The notes beneath the pieces were generated by a model. It ran no database searches. It saw nothing but the letters and a program-made list of their open reading frames with translations, and had not been told where the DNA came from. 64,000 bases of DNA. Origin: Hyphomicrobiaceae bacterium (lineage in GTDB: Bacteria > Pseudomonadota > Alphaproteobacteria > Rhizobiales > Hyphomicrobiaceae). A program made the translations under genes and the position numbers. The stretch lies in assembly GCA_022842785.1 (NCBI GenBank), contig JALHOW010000002.1, forward strand, positions 620,001 through 684,000, written 5' to 3'. Positions 1-8,026 of this stretch are shown piece after piece (position 1 is the stretch's first letter; each line of letters starts with the position of its first letter).

Positions 1-144
1 AAGAGCTTGCTCGCGGGCATTCCCATGGGCCGCACCGGCGAGATCGACGAAGTCGCGTACGCGAATCTCTTCCTCGCGTCGGATGAAGCATCCTACATCA
101 CCGGCGTCGAACTGATGGTGGATGGTGGATTCACGGCTGTATAG
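1..144 (+). CDS. Short-chain dehydrogenase/reductase, C-terminal end only
   Basis: The open frame enters from the left edge and ends at TAG 142-144, leaving 47 residues. They read as the classic end of an SDR (Rossmann-fold NAD(P)-dependent oxidoreductase): a PMGRxGEIDEVA helix, then [12 protein letters not shown] and the terminal strand VDGGF. This tail forms the substrate lid and oligomer contact in the family. The catalytic Ser-Tyr-Lys and the cofactor loop lie outside the window, so substrate and cofactor cannot be judged. The next gene is convergent and begins its stop codon only 3 bases away. Confidence 0.85.
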   Translation, partial: KSLLAGIPMGRTGEIDEVAYANLFLASDEASYITGVELMVDGGFTAV

Positions 145-147
145 CCG

Positions 148-1206
148 CTAACCGGCGATCGCATTCTCGGCAACGCAAGCGCTCTTCGCGCGCAGGTCGA
201 AGCTTCCGCCGATCTTGATCGAGCAGCACGCATGTTGCTGCTCGAACGGCCGTCCGATGGACTCGCACACGCCGATCACACCCTCGGCAGGAAATGCGAT
301 GCCGTCGAGACCGGCCATGACAGCATAGGCATCGACGACGCGCTTGTGCATACCCGGCGGGCGCGCGCAGCCGAGTAGCACCGGCTTATTCGCGAGCCGC
401 TGCCGCGCTTCCAGAAAAATGTGGCCGACATCGTGCGCTGAGGGCGTAACGAACATGCCGGATCGCGCGTAGAACGGCATGACCACCACGAGCACGAGGC
501 TGTGGATCCCATGGCGCGCGCAAATGTCGAGCGCATTGGCCTCGCCGAGCAGCCGCCCGTAGTGCAGGCCGATGACGATGTGCGGCACGACCTCCATGCG
601 CGTTGCGCAGAGTGCCGCGAGCGTCGCTTCGAAGTCATCGACCGAGCGCTCGAGATGATAAACCTCGCGGATCGTCTCCTCAGCGCCGATCACATCCATC
701 ATGGCGGTATCGACGCCAGCGCTTTCCATGAGGCGCGCGCGGCGCTCATCGAGCAGCGCTGAGTGAAGCGCGATCTTGAGGTGCGGGAAGTCGCCCTTCA
801 GCTTCTCGATGACCGGATAGTATTTCTCGTACTTGATCTCGTTGCGCCGGTTCGAGCCGCCCGACAGCAGGAAACCCTGAAGATCCTGCAGCAGCACGAG
901 ATCGCGCACTTTGCTGTCGAGCATTTCCGGCGTCGTTGCCGGGATCATCGGCTCCAAAATCTTCGCCTGGCAGTGGTCGCAGTCGAGAGCGCACGCGCCA
1001 GCTGTCACCGAAAAGGCCGGAAAGGAGTTCTTCCCGCAGCCCTGGATTTCTGAGGTGTTGTATTCTTTGAATGTCGGCGTCGAAAAACGGATCGATCGCT
1101 GCTCGCCGCGCGCAACTGCGGCGTCCTGCATGGCAGCAACGAGCGCCGCATCGAATTCGGCGTCCTCGAGCGGCTCGATTGCAGCGAGATGATCGATCCA
1201 GTTCAT
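148..1206 (-). CDS. Biotin-synthase-like radical SAM protein
   Basis: About 352 residues from an ATG at 1206; a GTG at 1254 would add 16 residues, and neither has a good ribosome binding site. Cys72, Cys76 and Cys79 form CxxxCxxC, the site for the SAM-binding [4Fe-4S] cluster. Downstream are a glycine-rich SGGSNRR segment (SAM binding), an HIVIGLHYG strand, LGCARPPG, and a conserved-looking C-terminal Cys pair (QHACCS) that could bind an auxiliary cluster. The overall pattern resembles uncharacterised biotin-synthase homologues (COG1856 type), the family that I recall also contains the LipS-type lipoyl synthase subunits. That functional link is a guess; no lipoate-ligase gene is nearby. It is divergent from the GNAT gene. 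Confidence 0.75.
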   Translation of the reverse strand: MNWIDHLAAIEPLEDAEFDAALVAAMQDAAVARGEQRSIRFSTPTFKEYNTSEIQGCGKNSFPAFSVTAGACALDCDHCQAKILEPMIPATTPEMLDSKVRDLVLLQDLQGFLLSGGSNRRNEIKYEKYYPVIEKLKGDFPHLKIALHSALLDERRARLMESAGVDTAMMDVIGAEETIREVYHLERSVDDFEATLAALCATRMEVVPHIVIGLHYGRLLGEANALDICARHGIHSLVLVVVMPFYARSGMFVTPSAHDVGHIFLEARQRLANKPVLLGCARPPGMHKRVVDAYAVMAGLDGIAFPAEGVIGVCESIGRPFEQQHACCSIKIGGSFDLRAKSACVAENAIAG

Positions 1207-1321
1207 GCCGCGATCATATTCGCATTCGCGAATATTGAGCAACAAAGACTTCACGGATGCTCAGTCGATCGAGTTATACGCTGCGCCCAAGCACAACAGC
1301 CTCAGCCCCAATCGAGCGAAC

Positions 1322-1831
1322 ATGACCAGCGCCTTTCAGTGGCGGCCCGCCACGCTCTCCGATACGGCCCATATCGCGCGGCTCTCCAAAGAGCATCTCG
1401 GCGTCTATGCCGAGGGTGAGGAGATCTTCGCCGAGCGCATCAGACTCGCACCCGAAGGATGCTTCGTGCTCGCCAATGGCGTGGCCATCGCCGGATATTT
1501 CTGCAGCCACCCGTGGGTGCGCATGAAGCCGCCCGCCCTCCATCAAATGCTCAGCCAGATCCCCGACAGCGCGGACTGCTGGTACGTCCACGATGTGGCT
1601 GTCGATCCAATTGCGCGCGGCGGTGGCGTCGTCGCCGATGCCTGCGAACGCGCACTCGAAGTGGCGAGGGCCAAGGGATTTCGCGTGGCCATGCTTGTCG
1701 CCGTCAGTGGCGCGGGAAGCTATTGGCAGCGGCTCGGCTTCAAAGATGCCACCACCGAGGCGCTGCGCCTGAAGCTGAAGGACTATGGCGACGACGCCGT
1801 CTACATGGAGCGTGCCCTCTCAGACGATTGA
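1322..1831 (+). CDS. GNAT family N-acetyltransferase
   Basis: 169 residues. The ATG at 1322 is preferred over upstream in-frame starts because the GNAT fold begins at once with FQWRPATLSDTAHIARL (beta1-alpha1). The acetyl-CoA site is the VHDVAVDPIARGGG segment: strand beta4 followed by a slightly degenerate R-x-x-G-x-G/A loop. SYWQRLGF is the typical beta6/alpha4 end. The substrate is unknown. It is divergent from the radical SAM gene and its last 12 bases overlap the end of the convergent deacetylase gene. Confidence 0.85.
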   Translation: MTSAFQWRPATLSDTAHIARLSKEHLGVYAEGEEIFAERIRLAPEGCFVLANGVAIAGYFCSHPWVRMKPPALHQMLSQIPDSADCWYVHDVAVDPIARGGGVVADACERALEVARAKGFRVAMLVAVSGAGSYWQRLGFKDATTEALRLKLKDYGDDAVYMERALSDD

Positions 1832-2935
1832 GGAAGGGCGAAGCGGGTGCTCCTCGATCAGAGCCGCTACTTGCGGCCGGATCGGTCCGGCATTCGGCGC
1901 ATCGATGAGCGTCGTCAGCCATGCCGGATCGCGATCTTCGTCATCGACGAGATCGCAGTCGAGGCCGGCGAGCACAGTCTGCGCGGCAGGAGGTAGATCG
2001 CCAGAGATGTCGTGACCCGCCAGCAGTCCCCACATGCCGGCCCAGAGCCGCGCCGTGGTCCAGGGATTGTAGCCACCGCCGCCGAGCACCACCACGCGCG
2101 GCGCCATCGCGACCAGCTTGCGGCACGCCGCCCACAGCACCTCATTCGAGAGCCGCATCCCCGATAGCGGATCGCCGGCAAGACCATCCGCGCCGAGCAG
2201 GATCACGAGTGCCTCGGGCTCCGCGCGCCGCACGAACGGATAAACCAGCCGATCGAGAACCAACGCATACTCGCTGTCGTTGATCCCGCGCGGGACCGGC
2301 ACATTCAGCGCCCGCCCGCCACATGTGTCGCTTGGCCGCCCCGTACCGGGCCAACGACCGTCCTCGTGCATCGACACGAGAGACACGCGCGGATCGTCCG
2401 CAAAAGCTGTCTCGACACCATCGCCGTGATGGGCGTCGAGATCCACGTGCACTACGCGCGTAAAGCCGGCGTCGAGCAGCCGCATGACTGCGAAGACCGG
2501 ATCATTGAGATAGCAGAAGCCGGAGGCGCGGGCCGGCGCGCCATGATGCGTCCCGCCCGTCGGATGAAAGGCAACGCCACCGCCAAGCACCAGCTCCGCC
2601 GCAAGCATCGAACCGCCGACGGTCGCTCGTGCGCGATCCCAGAGGCCCGGAAAAACCGGGCATTCCATAGTGCCGAGATTGTACCGCTCACGCATCTCGG
2701 TCGTGGCGCGGCCGGCGGCGTGTGCCTGCTCCAATGCGTCGAGATAATCCGGCGCATGAAATCGCTCGATCACGGCCCGCCCAGGCAACGCGGGCACGTA
2801 CATCAACGCCTGGTCGCACCAGCCGAGCACCTCGATGAGGTCCTGCACCGCAGCCTGGCGCCGCGTCGCCAACGGATGGTGACGCCCGAACGCAGGGCGG
2901 CGAAATATCTCATGTGTCACCAGAAATGGCCGCAC
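1820..2935 (-). CDS. Histone deacetylase-like/acetoin utilization (AcuC-type) deacetylase
   Basis: 371 residues from a GTG at 2935, chosen because AGGAG lies just upstream and the product then begins with RPFLVTHEIF, the usual start of this family; a GTG at 3004 would add 23 residues. The arginase/deacetylase fold is complete. There is a GGTHHG histidine pair, the zinc-binding DLDAHHGDG, a second zinc aspartate in GADGLAGDPL, and the transition-state tyrosine in GGGGYNP. These proteins remove acyl groups from lysines or polyamines through a Zn-bound water. The true substrate is not evident. TusA is divergent on the other side. Confidence 0.9.
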   Translation of the reverse strand: MRPFLVTHEIFRRPAFGRHHPLATRRQAAVQDLIEVLGWCDQALMYVPALPGRAVIERFHAPDYLDALEQAHAAGRATTEMRERYNLGTMECPVFPGLWDRARATVGGSMLAAELVLGGGVAFHPTGGTHHGAPARASGFCYLNDPVFAVMRLLDAGFTRVVHVDLDAHHGDGVETAFADDPRVSLVSMHEDGRWPGTGRPSDTCGGRALNVPVPRGINDSEYALVLDRLVYPFVRRAEPEALVILLGADGLAGDPLSGMRLSNEVLWAACRKLVAMAPRVVVLGGGGYNPWTTARLWAGMWGLLAGHDISGDLPPAAQTVLAGLDCDLVDDEDRDPAWLTTLIDAPNAGPIRPQVAALIEEHPLRPSSIV

Positions 2936-3066
2936 GCACTCCTGCCTCTCGACGGGGCTTTCGCATTCAATTATACGCAGGCTTGAATATGGAGCGGCCG
3001 CCACGGCCAGCGCAACAAGTCCGTGGACGCGAGAACAGGCCGCGGAAGCGCACGGAGTCCTAAAGC

Positions 3067-3294
3067 ATGGCCGACAAGACGCTCGACACGAAGGGGCTGA
3101 ACTGCCCGCTTCCGATCCTCAAGGCCAAGAAGGCCATCGGCGAGGTGCCGGTCAGCGGCACGCTCGAAGTGCTCGCCACGGACCCCGGCGCCGTCGCCGA
3201 TTTCCAAGCCTTCTGCCGGCAGACCAAGCACGAACTGGTCGAGCATTCCGAGGCCGCTGGCGTCTATCGCTTCCTCATCCGGCGCACGGCCTGA
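3067..3294 (+). CDS. tusA: TusA-family sulfurtransferase
   Basis: 75 residues, the normal length of this small family. The KGLNCPLPILKAKKAI motif contains the CPxP cysteine that carries persulfide sulfur. In characterised members the protein passes sulfur from a cysteine desulfurase to tRNA thiolation, molybdenum cofactor enzymes or sulfur oxidation. No tusBCD, tusE or sulfur-oxidation genes are in the window, so its partner is unknown. Start is the ATG at 3067. rarA follows on the same strand after 108 bases. Confidence 0.9.
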   Translation: MADKTLDTKGLNCPLPILKAKKAIGEVPVSGTLEVLATDPGAVADFQAFCRQTKHELVEHSEAAGVYRFLIRRTA

Positions 3295-3402
3295 GCCTCT
3301 GAGTGCAATAGACGCTCTTGAGCGCCACTTGACGGCCTCGCTCCATCCTTGCCACGGTCGCCGAGCCGTGGCGCAGATGCCGCGCGCGGCGGAGCTCAGA
3401 GC

Positions 3403-4716
3403 ATGACGAATCTTTTTGAAGCAGCCGGCCTCGAGCAGGGCGCCCCGCGTCCGCTTGCCGACCGACTGCGCCCCAAGAAACTCGCCGAGGTCATCGGCCA
3501 GGCGCACATCGTCGGCCCAGAGGGGTCGCTGACGCGGATGCTGCGCGCGGGCCGGCTGCCGAACCTCATTCTCTGGGGGCCACCCGGCGTCGGCAAAACC
3601 ACGATCGCGCGCCTCCTCGCGCAGGAGACCAAGCTCGAATTCGAGCAGCTCTCGGCGATCTTCTCAGGCGTGCAAGATCTGCGCAAAGCGTTCGATCGCG
3701 CCAAGGCTCGGCGCGAGCAGGGCAAGGGCACGCTCCTCTTCATCGACGAGATTCATCGTTTCAATCGCGCTCAGCAGGATGGCTTTCTTCCGCACATGGA
3801 AGACGGCACGATCACACTCGTCGGCGCGACGACGGAGAACCCCTCATTCGAACTCAACGGCGCCTTGCTGTCGCGCGCGACGACACTGGTCCTGAACCGT
3901 CTCGACGATACAGACATGGGCGAGCTTCTTGGCCGCGTCGAGCGCGAGACCGGCCGCACGCTGCCGGTGGACGATGATGCGCGGGTTGCTCTCACCGGCA
4001 TGGCCGATGGCGATGGACGCGCCTTTATCAACCTGTGCGAGGAAGTACTCGCCGCTGTCGCACCCGACGAACCGCCACTCACGACGGCTTCACTCGTATC
4101 GCTCGTGCAGCGCCGCGCGCCGCTCTACGACAAGAGCCGCGACGGACACTACAATCTCATCAGCGCGCTGCATAAGGCCGTACGCGGCTCCGATCCGGAT
4201 GCGGCGCTCTACTGGCTCTGCCGGATGCTCGATGGCGGCGAGGACCGATTGTTTCTCGCGCGCCGCCTCGTGCGCATGGCCGTCGAGGATATCGGCCTCG
4301 CCGATCCGGCGGCCATCACGCAAGCACTTGCGGCGAAAGATACCTACGATTTTCTCGGCAGCCCCGAAGGCGAACTCGCTCTCGCGCAAGCGACGATCTA
4401 CATGGCCACCGCGCCCAAATCGAACGCGGCTTACTCGGCGTATAAAGCCGCGATGCGTGCTGCGAAGAACAACGGCAGCCTCGCGCCGCCGAAACACATA
4501 TTGAACGCGCCGACCAAGCTCATGTCTGAGCAGGGTTATGGCGCCGGCTACGAGTACGATCACTCGACGGCTGAGGGCTTCTCCGGCCAGGATTATTTTC
4601 CTGAGGAGATGGAGCGCGAGCAGTACTACGATCCGCCCGAGCGCGGCTTCGAGCGCGAAATCAGAAAGCGCCTCGCCTATTGGCAGCGCCTGCGCGACGA
4701 GAAGTCCGGCGGCTGA
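3403..4716 (+). CDS. rarA: Replication-associated recombination protein A (RarA/MgsA), AAA+ ATPase
   Basis: 437 residues. The ATG at 3403 is preceded by GGAG and gives MTNLFEAAGLEQ, the usual N-terminus; an upstream in-frame ATG would add an unlikely 18-residue extension. Walker A is GPPGVGKT (residues 59-66), Walker B is LLFIDEIHRFN (about 107-117), and sensor 1 follows in GATTENPSF. The C-terminal part (SALHKAVRGSDPDAALYWL, then the P-rich LAPPKHILNAPTKLM) is the tetramerisation and clamp-loader-like region specific to RarA/WRNIP1. The family acts at stalled replication forks in the cytoplasm with RecA, SSB and RecQ. Confidence 0.96.
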   Translation: MTNLFEAAGLEQGAPRPLADRLRPKKLAEVIGQAHIVGPEGSLTRMLRAGRLPNLILWGPPGVGKTTIARLLAQETKLEFEQLSAIFSGVQDLRKAFDRAKARREQGKGTLLFIDEIHRFNRAQQDGFLPHMEDGTITLVGATTENPSFELNGALLSRATTLVLNRLDDTDMGELLGRVERETGRTLPVDDDARVALTGMADGDGRAFINLCEEVLAAVAPDEPPLTTASLVSLVQRRAPLYDKSRDGHYNLISALHKAVRGSDPDAALYWLCRMLDGGEDRLFLARRLVRMAVEDIGLADPAAITQALAAKDTYDFLGSPEGELALAQATIYMATAPKSNAAYSAYKAAMRAAKNNGSLAPPKHILNAPTKLMSEQGYGAGYEYDHSTAEGFSGQDYFPEEMEREQYYDPPERGFEREIRKRLAYWQRLRDEKSGG

Positions 4717-4840
4717 TGCTGCCTCCGCTGCCTTGACGCGCGTCAAGGCGTGGCCACCAGCGCCGCTGCACAGTCCACCGTCGAACGCGTCCCCGTTGCC
4801 AGTGCTACAGGGCCAGTGCTCGGACGGCGAGGCCGGATTC

Positions 4841-5401
4841 GTGGCGGAAAAGATGCAATATCGCGCTCTGGCGGAGGTGGGTTGTCCGATCCTGGACCCC
4901 TTTGTCCTGCTCGATGAGGACAATGCGCTGCGCCTCGATCTCTGCGATCTGCTGGAGCACATCGCTGATGGCTTACCAGAGAACGCAGCACCACAGCTCG
5001 CGCAACTCGCCTCTTCCGCCATCGAGCGGGGCTGGATCAACCACACGGTCTTCGAGGAGCAGGCGCTTTTCCCTGTGCTCCACCATCACGGCCTCGGCCA
5101 TCCCGAGCTGAGGGCCTGTGTGGCGCAGCTCGCCTCCGAGCACGAAAGCGATCTCGGCTTCGATCAGGAGCTTATCGATACGCTCAACGATCTCGCCCGC
5201 GGCGGACCGCCGGCGAACCCAGAAATGGTCGGATACCTTCTCCGCGCGCACTTCGTGCCGATGCGCCGCCACGTCCTCTGGGAGAATGCACTACTGATCC
5301 CGGCCGCGCGGCGGCTCCTGTCAGCGGAGGAAGTGACCACGCTGCGCGAGTGGATCCACGACCGCGAGCCGGAACGGTGCACATGCGGCCGGCTCGGTTG
5401 A
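4841..5401 (+). CDS. Hemerythrin HHE domain protein
   Basis: 186 residues from a GTG at 4841 (GGACGGCGAGG upstream); an ATG at 4853 is equally possible. The protein is helical and carries two HxxxE motifs, HTVFE and HVLWE, plus further histidines in LHHHG and SEHES. This arrangement binds a di-iron site in the hemerythrin/HHE fold. Such proteins sense or handle O2, NO or iron, but nothing nearby says which. A CTCG cysteine pair lies at the extreme C-terminus. Substrate binding and redox role are therefore unassigned. Confidence 0.75.
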   Translation: MAEKMQYRALAEVGCPILDPFVLLDEDNALRLDLCDLLEHIADGLPENAAPQLAQLASSAIERGWINHTVFEEQALFPVLHHHGLGHPELRACVAQLASEHESDLGFDQELIDTLNDLARGGPPANPEMVGYLLRAHFVPMRRHVLWENALLIPAARRLLSAEEVTTLREWIHDREPERCTCGRLG

Positions 5402-5410
5402 CGCGGTGGC

Positions 5411-7012
5411 CTACACCTCATCCTCCGAGACCGCCTCGCTCCACGGATGATGCGGCTCCGTCGCGCCTTCATTGCGACCGCGCGAGCGGCGCACAGCACC
5501 AGCGATCGTGAAGTTCGACGGAAACTCAACGGGCTCGCCGATGACGGCCTTGTAGGCCTCCGTCAATGCATCGATGGTTTTCTGCGGCAGGCGACGATCG
5601 ATGATGATCGGCGACACGTTCGAGATATCGAGGCGCGGCTCGTGGAATGCCTCGTCCAGGTCGAACCCAAAATCCGCCGACATGGCCAGAAGCTGGAAAA
5701 CTGCCGGCAAAATGCGGCGCCCGCCGCAACCACCGATGGCGATCGTAACATCACCGCCGGTCATCACTGCCGGCACGTAGTTGGCGAGCGCGCGCGCGTC
5801 GGCAGCAATCGAGTTCGGACCTCCCGGCGTCGGATCGAACCAGTTGATGCCGTTGTTCATGAGGATGCCGGACTGCGGCAGCACAATGCGCGCGCCGAAC
5901 AGCGTCAGCAGCGTCTGTGTCAGCGTCACCATGTTGCCTTCGCGATCGACGACGGAGATGTGCGTCGTCGAGGTCGGCGCGGTCTTCTCGCCGGCATCGC
6001 CCATGACCTCGAAGCGATGCTTCCAGGCAGCCTGCATGGCTCCCGCATAGGCGAGAAATGTCTTCGCCTTCAGTTTCTGCTCGGGCTTTTTGCGTAGCCT
6101 CTGAAGCTCGCGGAACGCTACGGCGAGTGTTGGTCCACCATTGAGCTCGGGCAGCACGTGAATGGTGCGATCGAGGTAGGAAATTTTCAGCGGCTCGCGC
6201 TCGGGCGGCGCAACGGCAGCAAGATCCTCCTCCGAAAGATAGCCGCCCATCGCGCGCACATCGTCAGCGATGGTCTTGGCGAGCGCGCCCTTGTAAAGGG
6301 TGCCGGCGCCATCGGCGGCAATGGCCTTCAATGTCTTCGCGAGGCTCGGACACGGCAGGCGCCCGATCGGCCGCGGGTCTGCGGCAGCCGTGATGTAAGG
6401 CGGCACACCACCGGGCAGAAAGCGCTCGCGTGCACCCGAATCCTTCTGCAGATCCTTCATCGCGGCACCGATCGCCACTGCCGTGTGCCAATCGACCGGC
6501 AGGCCTTCCTCGGCGAGTGCGATAGCCGGCTTCAGAAGGTCACGCCAGCGCTTGGTGCCGTAGTGCTTGTGCGCGAGCGCGAGAAGTGCCGGCTGGGTCG
6601 GCGCGATCACGGCCTTGGGGCCGACCGTATTGATATTACCTTTCACCATCGGCCAGCCGAACAGATTGCCGGCATCGGCGTCGCCAGTCAGCTCGTAGTC
6701 CTCGGGCCTGAGAGCCTTGGGGCTGCGCCCGCCACCGTCGAATGCGCGAATCTGTCCCGTTTTCGCCTCGTAGACGAGCATGGCGCCAACGCCGCCAATG
6801 CCGCTCATCCACGGCTCCGCGACACCGACGGTCATGGCAGCTGCGACCGCGGCATCGACCGCATGGCCGCCTTCCTTGAGCACACGTGCGCCGGCCTCCG
6901 AGGCCATCCGGTTCTGCGTCACCACGATGCCGCCCTTCGAGCGCGCCGATGGCTTGCGCACCGTGCGCTTGATCGAGAAGTTCGGCGAGAGCGCGCTCTT
7001 GGGCTTAGGCAT
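5411..7012 (-). CDS. Gamma-glutamyltransferase family protein
   Basis: 533 residues from the ATG at 7012; upstream in-frame codons do not resemble a signal peptide. The N-terminal large-subunit region (QNRMASEAGARVLKEGGHAVDAAVAAAMTVGVAEPWMSGIGG) is typical of the family. The autocleavage and catalytic threonine is predicted at about residue 349 in STTHISVVD. The glycine-rich oxyanion segment reads GGCGGRR rather than the common GSPGG. No export signal is seen, so it may act in the cytoplasm on gamma-glutamyl or related amides (cephalosporin-acylase-like enzymes share this fold). The downstream alpha/beta hydrolase lies 49 bases upstream on the same strand and may be co-transcribed. Confidence 0.9.
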   Translation of the reverse strand: MPKPKSALSPNFSIKRTVRKPSARSKGGIVVTQNRMASEAGARVLKEGGHAVDAAVAAAMTVGVAEPWMSGIGGVGAMLVYEAKTGQIRAFDGGGRSPKALRPEDYELTGDADAGNLFGWPMVKGNINTVGPKAVIAPTQPALLALAHKHYGTKRWRDLLKPAIALAEEGLPVDWHTAVAIGAAMKDLQKDSGARERFLPGGVPPYITAAADPRPIGRLPCPSLAKTLKAIAADGAGTLYKGALAKTIADDVRAMGGYLSEEDLAAVAPPEREPLKISYLDRTIHVLPELNGGPTLAVAFRELQRLRKKPEQKLKAKTFLAYAGAMQAAWKHRFEVMGDAGEKTAPTSTTHISVVDREGNMVTLTQTLLTLFGARIVLPQSGILMNNGINWFDPTPGGPNSIAADARALANYVPAVMTGGDVTIAIGGCGGRRILPAVFQLLAMSADFGFDLDEAFHEPRLDISNVSPIIIDRRLPQKTIDALTEAYKAVIGEPVEFPSNFTIAGAVRRSRGRNEGATEPHHPWSEAVSEDEV

Positions 7013-7061
7013 GAGGACGTAGCCTTTCGGGGGATGTGGAGAGATTGATATTGCGGTGCGC

Positions 7062-7859
7062 TCAGGCCGCGCCGAGATGTGCGATGAGCGCATCGAGCGT
7101 CGCATCGGGCTGCTCGGTCATCATCATGTGACCGGCGCGCTCGAGCGTCACGCTCTTGGCACCGCGCACGAGCTTGGCCAGCTCCGCAGCTTTGCGGGCG
7201 GGTGTCATGACATCACTCTCGCCGGAGAGGAACAGCGTCGGGCATTCGACCTTCGCGGCTGCCTCGGCGCCGCTCTTCCAGGCGTCGCACGCCGCGAGAT
7301 CGACTGCGAGCGATCCATCATGCGCCTGCCCGAGCAGCGCCCGCGAGCCGCCGGTCAGCCAGAGACCCGGCGCCGTGTTGCCACCGAGTTTCGCCGGGGC
7401 GCTGTGACACCAGCCGGTCATCATGTCGTAGGCAGCGGGTGCATTCTCACGCGCATTCTTGAGCAGGTTCGGATGAACGGGCATCGCCGAGGCAATGCCG
7501 AGCAGGGCCAGGTGCGAGACCTTGGCCGGCGCCTTGGCCGCGGTTTCGAGCGCGATGATCGCGCCCATGGAGTGCCCGACGAGCGCAGCCTTGGTGACGC
7601 CCGCCGCAGCGAGCAGGCCTTCCATGAAGGCCACGAGGTCCGCAATGGACTCGCGTGGCGGCCCGGCAGATCGCCCATGCCCAGGCAGATCCACGGCCAA
7701 CACCGACCAGCCATGCCAGGCGAACCAGCGGCTCTGGAGCTGCCAGCAGGTATGGTCGAGCCCCGCGCCATGAATGAAGACCAGGGCCGGGCGCTCCGGC
7801 GAGAACGGCCGCCCGCCAGTGCCGGCATAGACCTCGCGCCCCTCAACCTTCAGCAGCAT
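7062..7859 (-). CDS. Alpha/beta-fold hydrolase
   Basis: 265 residues, a normal length for a single-domain alpha/beta hydrolase. HGAGLDHTCW supplies the oxyanion-hole HG, Ser97 sits in the nucleophile elbow GHSMG, and the acid and base of the triad are probably in GESDVMTP and GHMMMTEQP near the C-terminus. Substrate cannot be read from the sequence; esters or ring-fission lactones are typical. It lies just upstream of the gamma-glutamyltransferase gene on the same strand, which suggests a joint transcript. Confidence 0.88.
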   Translation of the reverse strand: MLLKVEGREVYAGTGGRPFSPERPALVFIHGAGLDHTCWQLQSRWFAWHGWSVLAVDLPGHGRSAGPPRESIADLVAFMEGLLAAAGVTKAALVGHSMGAIIALETAAKAPAKVSHLALLGIASAMPVHPNLLKNARENAPAAYDMMTGWCHSAPAKLGGNTAPGLWLTGGSRALLGQAHDGSLAVDLAACDAWKSGAEAAAKVECPTLFLSGESDVMTPARKAAELAKLVRGAKSVTLERAGHMMMTEQPDATLDALIAHLGAA

Positions 7860-8026
7860 TGCCGCACCCTTCCTGGACTGCTCCTCTTATACCGCCGCAG
7901 GGTAGCGACAGCGCACGCCCAAGCGCAAGCCGTGTGCGTGCGGCCTCAGACATGCTTGACCGCGGACTGCCGGCAGGGTTTCTCGCTTGCGTAAGTTGAC
8001 ACGCCCAGGGCGAGAAGTGCCAATCG

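Noticed and set aside
4090-5046. A 318-codon minus-strand frame opposite rarA and the hemerythrin-like gene
   Set aside because: Crosses two well-supported plus-strand genes and shows no family motif; expected antisense openness in high-GC DNA.
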